Part shown: positions 44,296 through 53,021 of the stretch, in pieces | How the letters are laid out: each line of letters starts with the position of its first letter | Position numbering within the stretch: position 1 is the first letter of the stretch | Position numbers and translations under genes: made by a program | The notes under the pieces: model-generated | What the model was told of the DNA's origin: nothing | The model's database searches: none | Seen by the model: the letters and a program-made list of their open reading frames with translations, nothing else | Assembly (NCBI RefSeq): GCF_021532275.1 | Contig: NZ_JACBOT010000023.1 | Coordinates: 62,001 to 126,000 of the forward strand | Length of the DNA stretch: 64,000 bases | Reading direction: 5' to 3' | From: Brevibacterium sp. UCMA 11754 | GTDB lineage: Bacteria; Actinomycetota; Actinomycetes; Actinomycetales; Brevibacteriaceae

Positions 44296-45720
44296 TCAGC
44301 GCAGGGAGATCCTGCGGACGATCATCACCGCGAAGACGATGCCGATGGCACCAAGGACGGCAAGGCCTGCCCCCAGTGTTGCCGAGCCGGTGGCGCCCAG
44401 CCCGCCGACGGCGACGAGAACTCCAGCGAGCGCCGAAGCGATCGTGTTGGCGATGAGTTCTGCTGTTCCCAGACCGGCGGCCGCCTTCGACCCTTGGACG
44501 GGATCGTCGCTGCTGCTCATCGCCGCCACATTGAGGTGAGGGAAGGCTAGGCCGATGCCCGCTCCGGCGAGGACGAGACTGCCCACCCAGATCCAGATGA
44601 CCCAACTGCCATCTAGATGCTGTGTGGCGGCGAATGCTGCGATTCCTGCCGTGACGAGTACGGGACCGATTAGCATGAGGCGCCTGCGGGTGCGCGGATC
44701 GTCGACGCTGGCGCTGAAAAGCTGCACAAAGCTCCAGCCGGCTGAAACCGTGACACCGAACATGCCTGCCAGCAGGGGAGACAGCCCTACGAGCTCCTGG
44801 CCGAACTTGGGCAGGAAGATTTCAACCATTGCCGCCGAGCTGAGGATTCCGAGCAGTAGGTAGATCCACTTCAAGGGACTGCCGCGGCGATAAGTGAAAT
44901 GTGGGAGCACGGGTGACGCTGTTGCCTTGTCGACGATCACGAAGCAGATGACGAGAACCACGCCGATCGAAAGCGCGATGCCAGTCGGCCAGCCGATACG
45001 GGTCACGGAAGCGGTGCTGAATGCGCCGGAGGCGAGAACGAGAAGCCCCAGCGACGCCCATGGCAGCGGCCCGGCCTCGACGCGGTGACTGGCTCGGCGG
45101 GGCAATCCACGCAAGGAGGCGAAGCCCAACACCAGGGGAACGATGGTCAGCAGCCAGAAAGCTCCCCGCCATGCCTGGGTTTGGGCGAAGAGTCCGCCGA
45201 TCGCCGGACCGACCAAGGTGCCGAAGCCCCACATAGCTGATACCAGCCCGGTGGCGCGGGTCCACAGGTGGCGGGGAAGCACATTGGGGATGACCGAATA
45301 ACCGAGCCCGGCCAGCAGGCCGCCGCCAAATCCCTGCATGACGCGAGCAGCGATGAGGACTTCCATCGTCGGCGACAGTGCGGCGCCAAGGGAGCCGAGG
45401 CCGAAGAGCGCGAAGGCCAGCATGTACGCGCGTGCTGCACCCCATGTTGCGAGGACTCGGGCGACAAGCATCGAGGTGAGCACCGAGGCGACGAGGAATG
45501 CCGTGGTCACCCAGGCGAAATATTGCTCACCGCCGATGTCGGCAACGGTCGAGGGCAGAAGGGCCGCCGTGATGAACATATTCATCGCATAGATGGCGAT
45601 CCCGCCAGCCAGTACAAGTGAGGCGGCCGCGTAGTCCTTACTGAAGAGTTCTCGCCAATGGCCTTCGGCCACCGGCAGTGCGGCGCCAGATTCGTCTGTG
45701 TCCACGTTGTCGTCGCTCAT
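44296..45720 (-). CDS. MFS efflux transporter, SoxR-controlled
   Basis: 474 residues with 14 predicted membrane helices. LVARVLATWGAARAYMLAF and MQGFGGGLLAGLGYSVIPNVLP are multidrug-efflux-type MFS loops. Divergent from soxR, with a SoxR box overlapping the shared promoter. In actinobacteria SoxR answers to redox-active compounds by inducing pumps and oxygenases, so this is probably a drug or redox-dye exporter. It converges with the oxidase gene at 44271 with a 24-bp gap. Confidence 0.88.
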   Translation of the reverse strand: MSDDNVDTDESGAALPVAEGHWRELFSKDYAAASLVLAGGIAIYAMNMFITAALLPSTVADIGGEQYFAWVTTAFLVASVLTSMLVARVLATWGAARAYMLAFALFGLGSLGAALSPTMEVLIAARVMQGFGGGLLAGLGYSVIPNVLPRHLWTRATGLVSAMWGFGTLVGPAIGGLFAQTQAWRGAFWLLTIVPLVLGFASLRGLPRRASHRVEAGPLPWASLGLLVLASGAFSTASVTRIGWPTGIALSIGVVLVICFVIVDKATASPVLPHFTYRRGSPLKWIYLLLGILSSAAMVEIFLPKFGQELVGLSPLLAGMFGVTVSAGWSFVQLFSASVDDPRTRRRLMLIGPVLVTAGIAAFAATQHLDGSWVIWIWVGSLVLAGAGIGLAFPHLNVAAMSSSDDPVQGSKAAAGLGTAELIANTIASALAGVLVAVGGLGATGSATLGAGLAVLGAIGIVFAVMIVRRISLR

Positions 45721-45736
45721 ATCGGCTACGCTAGAA

Positions 45737-45754
45737 CCTCAACCATTGTTGAGG
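45737..45754. promoter_or_regulatory. SoxR box
   Basis: CCTCAACCATTGTTGAGG, the CCTCAA-N6-TTGAGG dyad of SoxR operators, 6 bp before the soxR ATG and 16 bp before the divergent MFS start. Confidence 0.92.
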
Positions 45755-45760
45755 TCAAGG

Positions 45761-46279
45761 ATGAATGACAGCACACCTAGTCCAACCGATCTGCTCTCTG
45801 TCGGCGATGTCGCTGAGCGCACCGGAGTCGCCGTCTCAGCACTGCATTTCTACGAGCGGCAGGGGCTCATCTCTGCCACTCGCACGGCCGGCGGCCAGCG
45901 GCGCTTCGCCCGGCACGTGATCCGTCGAGTCACCGTCATCCAAGTTGCCAAGCGGATGGGGATTCCGCTGGTCGAGGTCTCCGAGGTCTTCTCCGACCTG
46001 CCTAAGGATCGGATGCCCGGGAAATCGGATTGGCGGCGCATCAGCGAGCGCTGGCGCGGTCGGCTTGAAGCCAGGCGCAAGGAGATCCAACGGATGGAGG
46101 AAGAGCTCGTCGAATGCATCGGCTGCGGTTGCGTGTCGTTGCGTAGTTGTCGAGTGCTCAATCCGGATGACGAACTCGGCTCCGACGGTTCCGGTCCGCG
46201 CTTGCTGCCGGAATTTCCCGTCGCGTCGAGTGATTCGGCCGCTTGCGCCAGTGGAATCGGTCACGCCCAAGCTACCTAG
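45761..46279 (+). CDS. soxR: Redox-sensing regulator SoxR
   Basis: 172 residues from ATG 45761. MerR HTH (SVGDVAERTGVAVSALHFYERQGLI, in part, ~12-35), dimerisation helix, and the [2Fe-2S] site CIGCGCVSLRSC (Cx2CxCx5C, ~119-130). Senses redox-active compounds and switches on the MFS gene through the SoxR box. The rest of the C-terminus is an extra Ser/Gly-rich tail of about 35 residues. Confidence 0.95.
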   Translation: MNDSTPSPTDLLSVGDVAERTGVAVSALHFYERQGLISATRTAGGQRRFARHVIRRVTVIQVAKRMGIPLVEVSEVFSDLPKDRMPGKSDWRRISERWRGRLEARRKEIQRMEEELVECIGCGCVSLRSCRVLNPDDELGSDGSGPRLLPEFPVASSDSAACASGIGHAQAT

Positions 46280-46342
46280 AAGTATTGACCACGGAGGGTA
46301 GTGACATTCGGCGTGGCCTCAAGTACGAGGTACTGCCATCCG

Positions 46343-47215
46343 CTATGTTCGGCGAGACCTGTTCACCCTATTGCGGATCTTCTGGACTTCAGCGCTTTGC
46401 TCGACTGCGCGAGCTGGAGCGAGCCGGGCGAGTTCATAGGCGAGCACGTCGATCAAAGCGAAGGTGCAGATCATTCTATTCATCGATGCGTCCTCTCCAC
46501 TGGGCAGTGAGAGGTGCTTCAAGTCCCTCGCAAGTTCACGTGGTGGAGATTCTGAAGAGATCAGTACGGTCGCGTGGCATCGCTTGAGAGACTCTTCCGT
46601 GTGCCAGAGAATATCCGGGGTCAGCAGTCGAGGGGCGACGATGACACTGACGTCGTCGTGCCGTAGGCGAGGAAACACGTCTGCGAGCATGTGGCCACTT
46701 CCCGTGGTCGCTCGCGAGCGGATTCCAGTTCGTTCCAGGCTGAGGCTCAAATACTCGGCGGCGTGAAACCCTGTGCCCAGACCGAAGGTCGTTGCGGTAC
46801 CCGCCTCTGAGATTGCGCTAACGGCCTCGGCAAAGGTCTCGGTGTCGAGCTGGTCTCCAAGATCGATAAGGGATCGAGCCGACGTCGAAAGAATCCGCTT
46901 GATTGCTATTGCCTGCCCTCCCTCCTCATCGCGTTCAGGCAGACGTGAGAGTTGAGTTCGGAGATTGGAATCCAGGCCGATGGCGCGATCGACGCTGTCG
47001 GCGCAGAGACGCTTCCACTCTCGGATCCCCGCGTGCCCGAGCTTTCGTGCTGTCCGTGCGACCGTCGCATCGCTTGTCATCGTCTGAGCGGCGATCTCGG
47101 CTGCCGTGATCGTGGCAAACCGCAGCGGGTCACGCTGCGCGAAGTCGGCAACTCTCTCCTCGCTCGGGGTCAATGGCTCACGCTGTGCGTCGCCAGTCAT
47201 CTCTTTAGAGGTCAC
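46343..47215 (-). CDS. MurR/RpiR family regulator
   Basis: 290 residues from GTG 47215 (GGGAG upstream); an alternative ATG is at 47200. N-terminal HTH_6 domain (LTPSEERVADFAQRDP; ITAAEIAAQTMTSDATVARTARKLG, in part) and a C-terminal SIS sugar-isomerase-type domain (ATTFGLGTGFHAAEYLSLSLERTG, ~residue 137). Normally senses phosphosugars, but many actinobacterial members control amino-acid or amine genes. Divergent from an amine-type oxidase across a perfect 13-bp inverted repeat. Confidence 0.88.
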   Translation of the reverse strand: MTSKEMTGDAQREPLTPSEERVADFAQRDPLRFATITAAEIAAQTMTSDATVARTARKLGHAGIREWKRLCADSVDRAIGLDSNLRTQLSRLPERDEEGGQAIAIKRILSTSARSLIDLGDQLDTETFAEAVSAISEAGTATTFGLGTGFHAAEYLSLSLERTGIRSRATTGSGHMLADVFPRLRHDDVSVIVAPRLLTPDILWHTEESLKRCHATVLISSESPPRELARDLKHLSLPSGEDASMNRMICTFALIDVLAYELARLAPARAVEQSAEVQKIRNRVNRSRRT

Positions 47216-47230
47216 GATCCCATTCTCCCA

Positions 47231-47275
47231 TGTAGATTTTCCTACCTATTGACGTTTAATGAAGGAAAATCTACA
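47231..47275. promoter_or_regulatory. RpiR operator (inverted repeat)
   Basis: TGTAGATTTTCCT (47231-47243) and AGGAAAATCTACA (47263-47275) are perfect reverse complements with a 19-bp spacer, centres 32 bp apart (about three helix turns). It is 15 bp from the rpiR start and 42 bp before the oxidase start. Confidence 0.82.
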
Positions 47276-47317
47276 CTCGAACGTGATCTGAGTCGCATCG
47301 TTAAGGGGGTTGATCTC

Positions 47318-48460
47318 GTGGTCTACGAGTTCGTCATTGTCGGAGCCGGCGCCTATGGATGCGCTGTTGCGTATCACCTGGCCAAGAGCGGACACAGCGT
47401 CCGCGTCCTGGAAGCCGGCGAGATCGCCGCAGAAGCTTCAGGCGGAGGTGGCAAGCGCGGTGTGCGGGGGAACCGTCGTGATCTCCGTGAACTGCCCTTG
47501 ATCAGTGAGGCGTATCAGCTGTGGCCGAGCTTGGCCGAGGAGCTGGGCGCTCCGACGGGCTATGTGCGGACAGGGGGTGTGAATCTGATCGAAAAGGAAT
47601 CCGTCGGTATGCGCGGAGGCATGGTGGCAGCGGAGGCGATTCGTGCGACACAGACCGATCTGGGAGTGCCCACGGAATTCTGGACCGGAGAGAAGCTGAG
47701 GGAAAGACTCCCTCAGGCAAGCACAGCGATTCAAGGTGCGTTGTACGCGCCGTTGGACGGTGTCGCCGGCCATCAGGACACCACTCTTGCATATGCCGCT
47801 GCAGCCAGAAGATCAGGGGCGGAGATCACCGAGCGCGATCCGGTCGTGCGCATCTTCGACCGGGGCAGCGGGGCTCGCCATGCAGTCGAGACTGCCCATT
47901 CGGGGCTCGTCGAGGCGAGTCAAGCGATCCTGATCGCCAGCAATGCCACTGCACGATCTCTTGCCGCCGAGAACTTCGGGTGCAGGCTTCCTACATGGAC
48001 GGCATATCCGCAAGCGGTCTGGTTGCGACCCGAGAACGTGTTTCAGTGTCCGTACCTGGTTGGACACGACAGTCGAACTCTGTCGGTGAAGGTCGACAAC
48101 GAGGGTGTCATCCAACTCAGCGGCGGGTGGCGGGGACGTTTCGACCCGGCAACCGATTCCGGCACACCGGTGGAAGGAAATGTGGCCGGAAGCATCCGCG
48201 AACTGGAGGCGACGTTCCCTAGCTTGGGGTCTCTGACACGCCTCGGAGTCGACACGTCCCGTGCAGAATCCGGTTCGGTCGACCAGCTTCCCATCATCGA
48301 CACGATCCCAGGTACTCAAGGTGTCGTCGTCGCCACCGGATGGAGCGGGCACGGTTGGGCATTGCTTCCCGCGATGTCAGCCCATATCGCGGACTTCCTG
48401 GCGACAGGACGCCGACCGCGTCAGATCGACCACACCGCCATTGAACGTTTGAGGGGCTGA
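47318..48460 (+). CDS. FAD-dependent amine/amino acid oxidoreductase (DAO family)
   Basis: 380 residues from GTG 47318, with AAGGGGG 8 bases upstream. VVYEFVIVGAGAYGCAVAYHLAKSG (in part) is the FAD-binding Rossmann motif at the N-terminus; VIQLSGGWRGRFD and GVVVATGWSGHGWALLP near the end are DAO family motifs (monomeric sarcosine oxidase, D-amino acid or N-methyl-amino-acid oxidases). Translated just ahead of a GltS-type carrier and controlled by the RpiR operator. The substrate is probably an amino acid or N-methylated derivative. Sequence further upstream is antisense to rpiR. Confidence 0.88.
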   Translation: MVYEFVIVGAGAYGCAVAYHLAKSGHSVRVLEAGEIAAEASGGGGKRGVRGNRRDLRELPLISEAYQLWPSLAEELGAPTGYVRTGGVNLIEKESVGMRGGMVAAEAIRATQTDLGVPTEFWTGEKLRERLPQASTAIQGALYAPLDGVAGHQDTTLAYAAAARRSGAEITERDPVVRIFDRGSGARHAVETAHSGLVEASQAILIASNATARSLAAENFGCRLPTWTAYPQAVWLRPENVFQCPYLVGHDSRTLSVKVDNEGVIQLSGGWRGRFDPATDSGTPVEGNVAGSIRELEATFPSLGSLTRLGVDTSRAESGSVDQLPIIDTIPGTQGVVVATGWSGHGWALLPAMSAHIADFLATGRRPRQIDHTAIERLRG

Positions 48461-48466
48461 AGACAC

Positions 48467-49861
48467 ATGGAAATGATGGAATTCGACAGCGATGGGCTCA
48501 CTGTGCTGCTGATAGCAGTGGCTGGTTTGGGGGTCCTGCTCATTCTGGGCGTTCTCCTCCGGATCTGGGTGCCGCTGCTGCGGAGGATCTTCCTCCCCGC
48601 CTCGCTTGTCGGCGGTGTGATCGGGCTCCTCCTCGGCCCCAATGTCGTGGGTTTGGTGCCCGAGGGGATTTCGGCGACTTGGAGTGGTTTGGCCGGCGTC
48701 CTGATATCGGTCGTGTTCGCACCGATGCTGCTTGGTCAGAAGCTGCCTCGCATCAAGGAAGTCGCCGAGGATGCTGGGCCTCATGTCTGGATGGCGTGGT
48801 TCAGCACAGCGGCGCAAGTCGCGATTCCGTGTCTTCTGCTCTTCCTTCTCTTCGAGAAGGGAACAGGGACAAATCCGCTGTTCTCGACCATTTTCGAAGC
48901 CTCATGGTCGGGAGGCCACGGGACGGCGGCCGGTATGGAGCAAGCATGGTCGGCATTGGGGTGGGAAGAAGGATCGTCCTTGGCTCTGGGCGCTGCCACG
49001 ATCAGCCTCATCTTCGGCATTCTCGTGGGAACCATCCTGATCAATATCGGGGCTCGACGAGGGCACCTCAAGTATTTGGGTGAGAAGTCGGATGCAAACG
49101 AGTCCGATGTGCTCGGCAAAGAGGCAGGCGAAGGTCACATGGTGACGCGGTTGAGCCCTCAGTCATTGAGTACTTTGGGTTTCCACTTTGCCCTGATCCT
49201 CGTGGCGATCCTCATCGGATTCGGTCTCAAGATGGTGCTCGACCCGATCATCACGGGAATGCCGCTGTTCCCTCTGGCGATGATCGGTGGACTCGTCGTC
49301 CACGTGGCCATCTGCCGCACGAGCCTCTATCGACTTGTCGACAAGGCGACGCTTGATGCGATTGCAGCTGTGTTCCTTGACCTCCTCGTCGTATCGGCGG
49401 TTGCGAGCCTGTCGATACCTGTGATTGTCGAGAACTGGATTGCGCTCACAGTCATTTCGCTGACCATGGCGGTTCTCAGCCTGTGCATCTTCTATTATCT
49501 CGCGCCGCGGATCTTCAAGCGGGACTGGTTTGAGAATGGTCTCGTGCAGTTCGGCACTCAGACCGGAGTGGTGGCGACCGCCCTTCTGCTGCTTCGCACG
49601 GCCGATCCGAATATGCGGTCCAACGGCTACCGGGGGCTTGCCCTCAGCCGACCGTTCATCAGCCCTTTCATCGGCGGAGGTTTGGTCACAGCGCTGTTTC
49701 CGATACTAGTCATGGAATACGGCAACCTGTGGGTGGGGCTGGGATGTCTGGCGTTCTGTGTTGCGCTCATGCCTCTTGCCAAGATATTCGGCCTCTGGGT
49801 GCCGTCGAGTTCGCGGAGGCGTGAGAGCTCGGCGAGCGTGGAGGCAGGGCGCGGCTTTTGA
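48467..49861 (+). CDS. Sodium:glutamate symporter family (ESS/GltS) transporter
   Basis: 464 residues, about 12 membrane segments. PASLVGGVIGLLLGPNVVG near residue 42 and EASWSGGHGTAAGM near 144 are GltS pore-loop features. Six bases after the oxidase stop, so co-transcribed. Would import an acidic amino acid for the oxidase. A Ser/Arg-rich tail follows the last helix. Confidence 0.88.
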   Translation: MEMMEFDSDGLTVLLIAVAGLGVLLILGVLLRIWVPLLRRIFLPASLVGGVIGLLLGPNVVGLVPEGISATWSGLAGVLISVVFAPMLLGQKLPRIKEVAEDAGPHVWMAWFSTAAQVAIPCLLLFLLFEKGTGTNPLFSTIFEASWSGGHGTAAGMEQAWSALGWEEGSSLALGAATISLIFGILVGTILINIGARRGHLKYLGEKSDANESDVLGKEAGEGHMVTRLSPQSLSTLGFHFALILVAILIGFGLKMVLDPIITGMPLFPLAMIGGLVVHVAICRTSLYRLVDKATLDAIAAVFLDLLVVSAVASLSIPVIVENWIALTVISLTMAVLSLCIFYYLAPRIFKRDWFENGLVQFGTQTGVVATALLLLRTADPNMRSNGYRGLALSRPFISPFIGGGLVTALFPILVMEYGNLWVGLGCLAFCVALMPLAKIFGLWVPSSSRRRESSASVEAGRGF

Positions 49862-50031
49862 CGTCCCAGCGGCGGGGCAATTCCAGCAACGCAGCGCCGC
49901 CGACTGCGGCCGACGCACTCCTTGTTCCATATGGTGGATTCGTATTGACCGATTACTGGGACTGACGAAAGTATGACAGCAAGAGTTACTGTCGACTGCC
50001 CCACCTCGGTGGCGGACCCAAAGGAGTGTCC

Positions 50032-51195
50032 ATGCCCAAGCCTGCGATCATCGGTTGGTCCCACGGAAAGTTCGGACGCTCCGAATCGCCTCTTCCCGAG
50101 ATGATGGCCGAGGTCGCCAAAGGGGCCATTGCCGATGCGGGACTCGAGCCGGCCGACATCGACGTCATCCACGTCGGCGTCTACAACAACGGTCTGTCGA
50201 AGCAGGGCTTCGAGGCAGCGCTTCCCGGGGTGGTCTTCCCCGAACTGGCCCTCACACCAGCGCACCGGCATGAGAATGCCTGTGCCACGGGCTCGACTGC
50301 GGTCTTCGCCGCCCATGATTCCATTGCCGCCGGCCGACATAAGACTGCCCTGGTCATCGGGGCAGAACGTATGACCCAGGCATCGGGTCATGACGTCAAC
50401 GAGGTCCTGCTCAGTGCCAGCTACCGGGAAGAAGAGGAGCACTTCAAGTCCTTCGCCGGTGTCTTCGGAGAGATCGCCCGCCAGTACTTCGAACGCTACG
50501 GCGATCACTCACAGGCCCTGGCGGCAATCGCCGCGAAGAACCACGCCAACGGTGCCCGCAATCCGCTTGCCCACATGCAGAAGGACCTCGGCTTCGAGTT
50601 CTGCAACACGGTCTCAGAGAAGAACCCCTACGTCGCGGAACCGCTGCGCCGCACCGACTGCTCGATGGTCTCCGACGGGGCTGTTGCACTCGTCATGGCC
50701 GCCGAGGATGTCGCCGCCTCGGCCCCACAAGCGGTGACTTGGCGCGGCATGGGCAATGCCAATGATGTCCTTCCCCTGTCCCAGCGCGACCCCTTGGAGA
50801 TGGCCGGAGCCCGCCGCGCCATGGCCCAGGCGCTCGACGCCGCTGGAATCGGCATCTTCGACCTCGACCTGCTCGAGACCCACGACTGCTTCACCATTGC
50901 CGAACTCCTCGAATACGAGGCCTTCGGACTCGCCGAACCCGGCCAGGGCCACCGCCTCATCGACGACGGAACCACCGCTGTCGGCGGGCGCCTGCCGGTC
51001 AACCCCTCCGGCGGACTCAAGGCCAAGGGCCACCCGATCGGCGCCACCGGCGTCTCCATGCACGCGCTCGCCGCATCCCAGCTCACGGGCCGCTCGCCAG
51101 GCATTCAGATTCAGGATCCAGAACTGGCCGGAGTCTTCAACATGGGCGGAGCCGCCGTATCCAACTTCGCCTCGATCCTCGAGCGCGCACGCTGA
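50032..51195 (+). CDS. Thiolase family protein (SCP-x-type)
   Basis: 387 residues from ATG 50032 (AAGGAG 5 bases before). Thiolase fold: nucleophile Cys in ENACATGSTAV (~85), acyl-CoA segment LLETHDCFTIAE with His and Cys (~283-290), KGHPIGATGVSM with catalytic His (~331). The HDCF form and the lack of a late Cys resemble sterol-carrier-type thiolases, so beta-keto thiolysis of a branched or cyclic acyl-CoA is likely. Stop shares a base with the CoA ligase start. Confidence 0.88.
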   Translation: MPKPAIIGWSHGKFGRSESPLPEMMAEVAKGAIADAGLEPADIDVIHVGVYNNGLSKQGFEAALPGVVFPELALTPAHRHENACATGSTAVFAAHDSIAAGRHKTALVIGAERMTQASGHDVNEVLLSASYREEEEHFKSFAGVFGEIARQYFERYGDHSQALAAIAAKNHANGARNPLAHMQKDLGFEFCNTVSEKNPYVAEPLRRTDCSMVSDGAVALVMAAEDVAASAPQAVTWRGMGNANDVLPLSQRDPLEMAGARRAMAQALDAAGIGIFDLDLLETHDCFTIAELLEYEAFGLAEPGQGHRLIDDGTTAVGGRLPVNPSGGLKAKGHPIGATGVSMHALAASQLTGRSPGIQIQDPELAGVFNMGGAAVSNFASILERAR

Positions 51196-53021
51196 TGCGC
51201 GCCATCTCTCAGACCTCGCCGGCCAAGGACTTCACGCCCGCACCTCGGCGCGGGGTCAACGTCTCCCGCTTCCTCACTCAGACTGCTCGTCGGATACCCG
51301 ACCACACCGCCGTCATCGACGACGACCACTCAGTGCGCTGGACCTGGAGCGAACTCGACGATCGCGCCGAGGCACTCGCTCGAAGCCTCCAAAACGGGGG
51401 AGTGGGCAGGCGTGACACCGTCCTCCTCGTCTCGGCCAACCACGCCGAGGTGATCCAATCCTTCTGGGGCATCATCCGTGCCGGTGCCGTCATCGCCCCA
51501 CCCAACGCTGCCCTGTCGACCGAAGAGCTGTTGAGCATCTGCGCCGATGTCGCGCCTGCTGCCGTCATCGTCGACCGCGCCCATGCCGACTTCGTCGAGG
51601 CCCTGAAGCAGACAGGCTTCACCGGTGCCGTGCTGTGGATCGGTGAGCTGCCAGATGGATCACCCTCATCGAGCGGACCACTTAGCGGCGATGGCGCAGC
51701 CTATAAAGGGTCCTCTCGACGCGAAGTGGTCCGCTCGACGGAAGCGGACGGCGAAGTGGTGCGTTCGAGCACGGATGTCGCAGTCGATGTGTCGTCGCAG
51801 ACGGATGCGGCAGATGGCGCCGAGGATGGCATTGGAGACTTCGCGGTCGAGGAGGATGACCCCTGCTGGTACTTCTTCACCTCCGGTTCGACGGGCAAAC
51901 CGAAAGCGGCGACGTTCACGCACCGCCACCTCGGCGCGGTGCTTATGAATCATCGCTGCGATCTCTTCCCCGTCGAGGACGAGAACGGGGCCTCACTCGT
52001 ACTCGCGCCGCTCTCGCACGGGGCAGGCATCCATATGCTCGCGCAGGTCTTCGGCGGGACTCCTTCGGTCATCCATCCTGGGGGGAAGGTCGATCCGGGC
52101 ACTCTGTGGGACTCGATCGACGGCTATGAGATCACCAACGCCTTCACGGTCCCGACCATCCTCAACCGCATCGTCGCCGGTTACTCCGCAGACCGGGGGC
52201 CGGGCGATCACAGCCTCAATCGGGTCATCTATGCGGGTGCTCCGATGCTCGCGGCCGACCAATCACGTGCCCTAGAACGCCTCGGTCCCTGCCTGGTGCA
52301 GTACTTCGGCCTCGCCGAGGTGACCGGTGCGATCACGGTCCTGCGCCCCGAGGAGCACGGGACGATTCCCGTCGACTCCGCCGGCATCGGTACCTGCGGA
52401 CGAGCCCGCACCGGAGTCGACATCATCATCCTCGACGAGTCGGGCGCCGAGTTGCCAGCTGGGGAGCAGGGCGAGGTCTGCGTGGGCGGACCCACCGTGT
52501 GCGCCGGCTACCTGGGACGCGCCGATGCCAACGCCGAGTCCTTCGCCCACGGCGTCTTCCACACCGGCGACGTCGGCTACCTCGACGAGTCGGGCTTCCT
52601 GTTCCTCACCGGTCGCAAATCCGATATGTACATCTCCGGCGGGTCGAACGTCTACCCGCGAGAGATCGAGGAACTCCTCCTCACCGACGCCGAGGTGGCC
52701 CAGGCCGTAGTCGTGGGAGTGCCCGACGCACAGTGGGGAGAGATCGGAATCGCGATCATCGAACCAGCGTCGAGTGATGCGGCTAATGCCAGCGCAGAAT
52801 TGAGCGCCGACTCAGGTGCGAGCGCTGACCCAGCTGCCGACGCGAGCGCGGGAACTGACCCGAGCGAACGCCTGCGCACCCTGTGCAAGTCAGCGCTCGC
52901 ACCGTACAAGGTGCCCAAGGAGATCCACTTCGTCGAGGCGATGCCTGTCACGGCGTACGGGAAGCTGGCGCGCAAGGAACTCAAGGCCGAATACTCTCAA
53001 GGGCGGGGAAGCGCACGATGA
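51195..53021 (+). CDS. Acyl-CoA ligase (AMP-forming) with two low-complexity insertions
   Basis: 608 residues. Motifs: TSGSTGKPKA (ATP loop, ~229), YFGLAEVTGA (~371), TGDVGYLDESGFLFLTGRKSDM (in part, ~455-475), and C-terminal AYGKLARKEL with the catalytic Lys (~592). Ordinary ligases are about 520-540 residues. Extra length lies in two stretches: ~153-215, rich in Ser, Asp, Gly and Val, coded partly by an inverted repeat (51669-51768), and ~525-557, rich in Ser, Ala and Asp. It should activate the acid brought in by the TRAP system. Overlaps the SDR gene by 4 bases. Confidence 0.9.
   Translation: MRAISQTSPAKDFTPAPRRGVNVSRFLTQTARRIPDHTAVIDDDHSVRWTWSELDDRAEALARSLQNGGVGRRDTVLLVSANHAEVIQSFWGIIRAGAVIAPPNAALSTEELLSICADVAPAAVIVDRAHADFVEALKQTGFTGAVLWIGELPDGSPSSSGPLSGDGAAYKGSSRREVVRSTEADGEVVRSSTDVAVDVSSQTDAADGAEDGIGDFAVEEDDPCWYFFTSGSTGKPKAATFTHRHLGAVLMNHRCDLFPVEDENGASLVLAPLSHGAGIHMLAQVFGGTPSVIHPGGKVDPGTLWDSIDGYEITNAFTVPTILNRIVAGYSADRGPGDHSLNRVIYAGAPMLAADQSRALERLGPCLVQYFGLAEVTGAITVLRPEEHGTIPVDSAGIGTCGRARTGVDIIILDESGAELPAGEQGEVCVGGPTVCAGYLGRADANAESFAHGVFHTGDVGYLDESGFLFLTGRKSDMYISGGSNVYPREIEELLLTDAEVAQAVVVGVPDAQWGEIGIAIIEPASSDAANASAELSADSGASADPAADASAGTDPSERLRTLCKSALAPYKVPKEIHFVEAMPVTAYGKLARKELKAEYSQGRGSAR
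51669..51768. repeat. Palindromic repeat element inside the CoA ligase gene
   Basis: The 19-bp TCGAGCGGACCACTTAGCG (51669-51687) is repeated in reverse complement at 51720-51738 with one mismatch, and the right arm is repeated directly at 51750-51768 with three mismatches. All within a coding frame. The surrounding segment has no counterpart in ordinary CoA ligases, so it looks inserted. Confidence 0.85.

Noticed and set aside
46952..47317. Longer frame upstream of the DAO oxidase
   Set aside because: It is antisense to the rpiR gene and crosses the operator; GTG 47318 has a good ribosome site.
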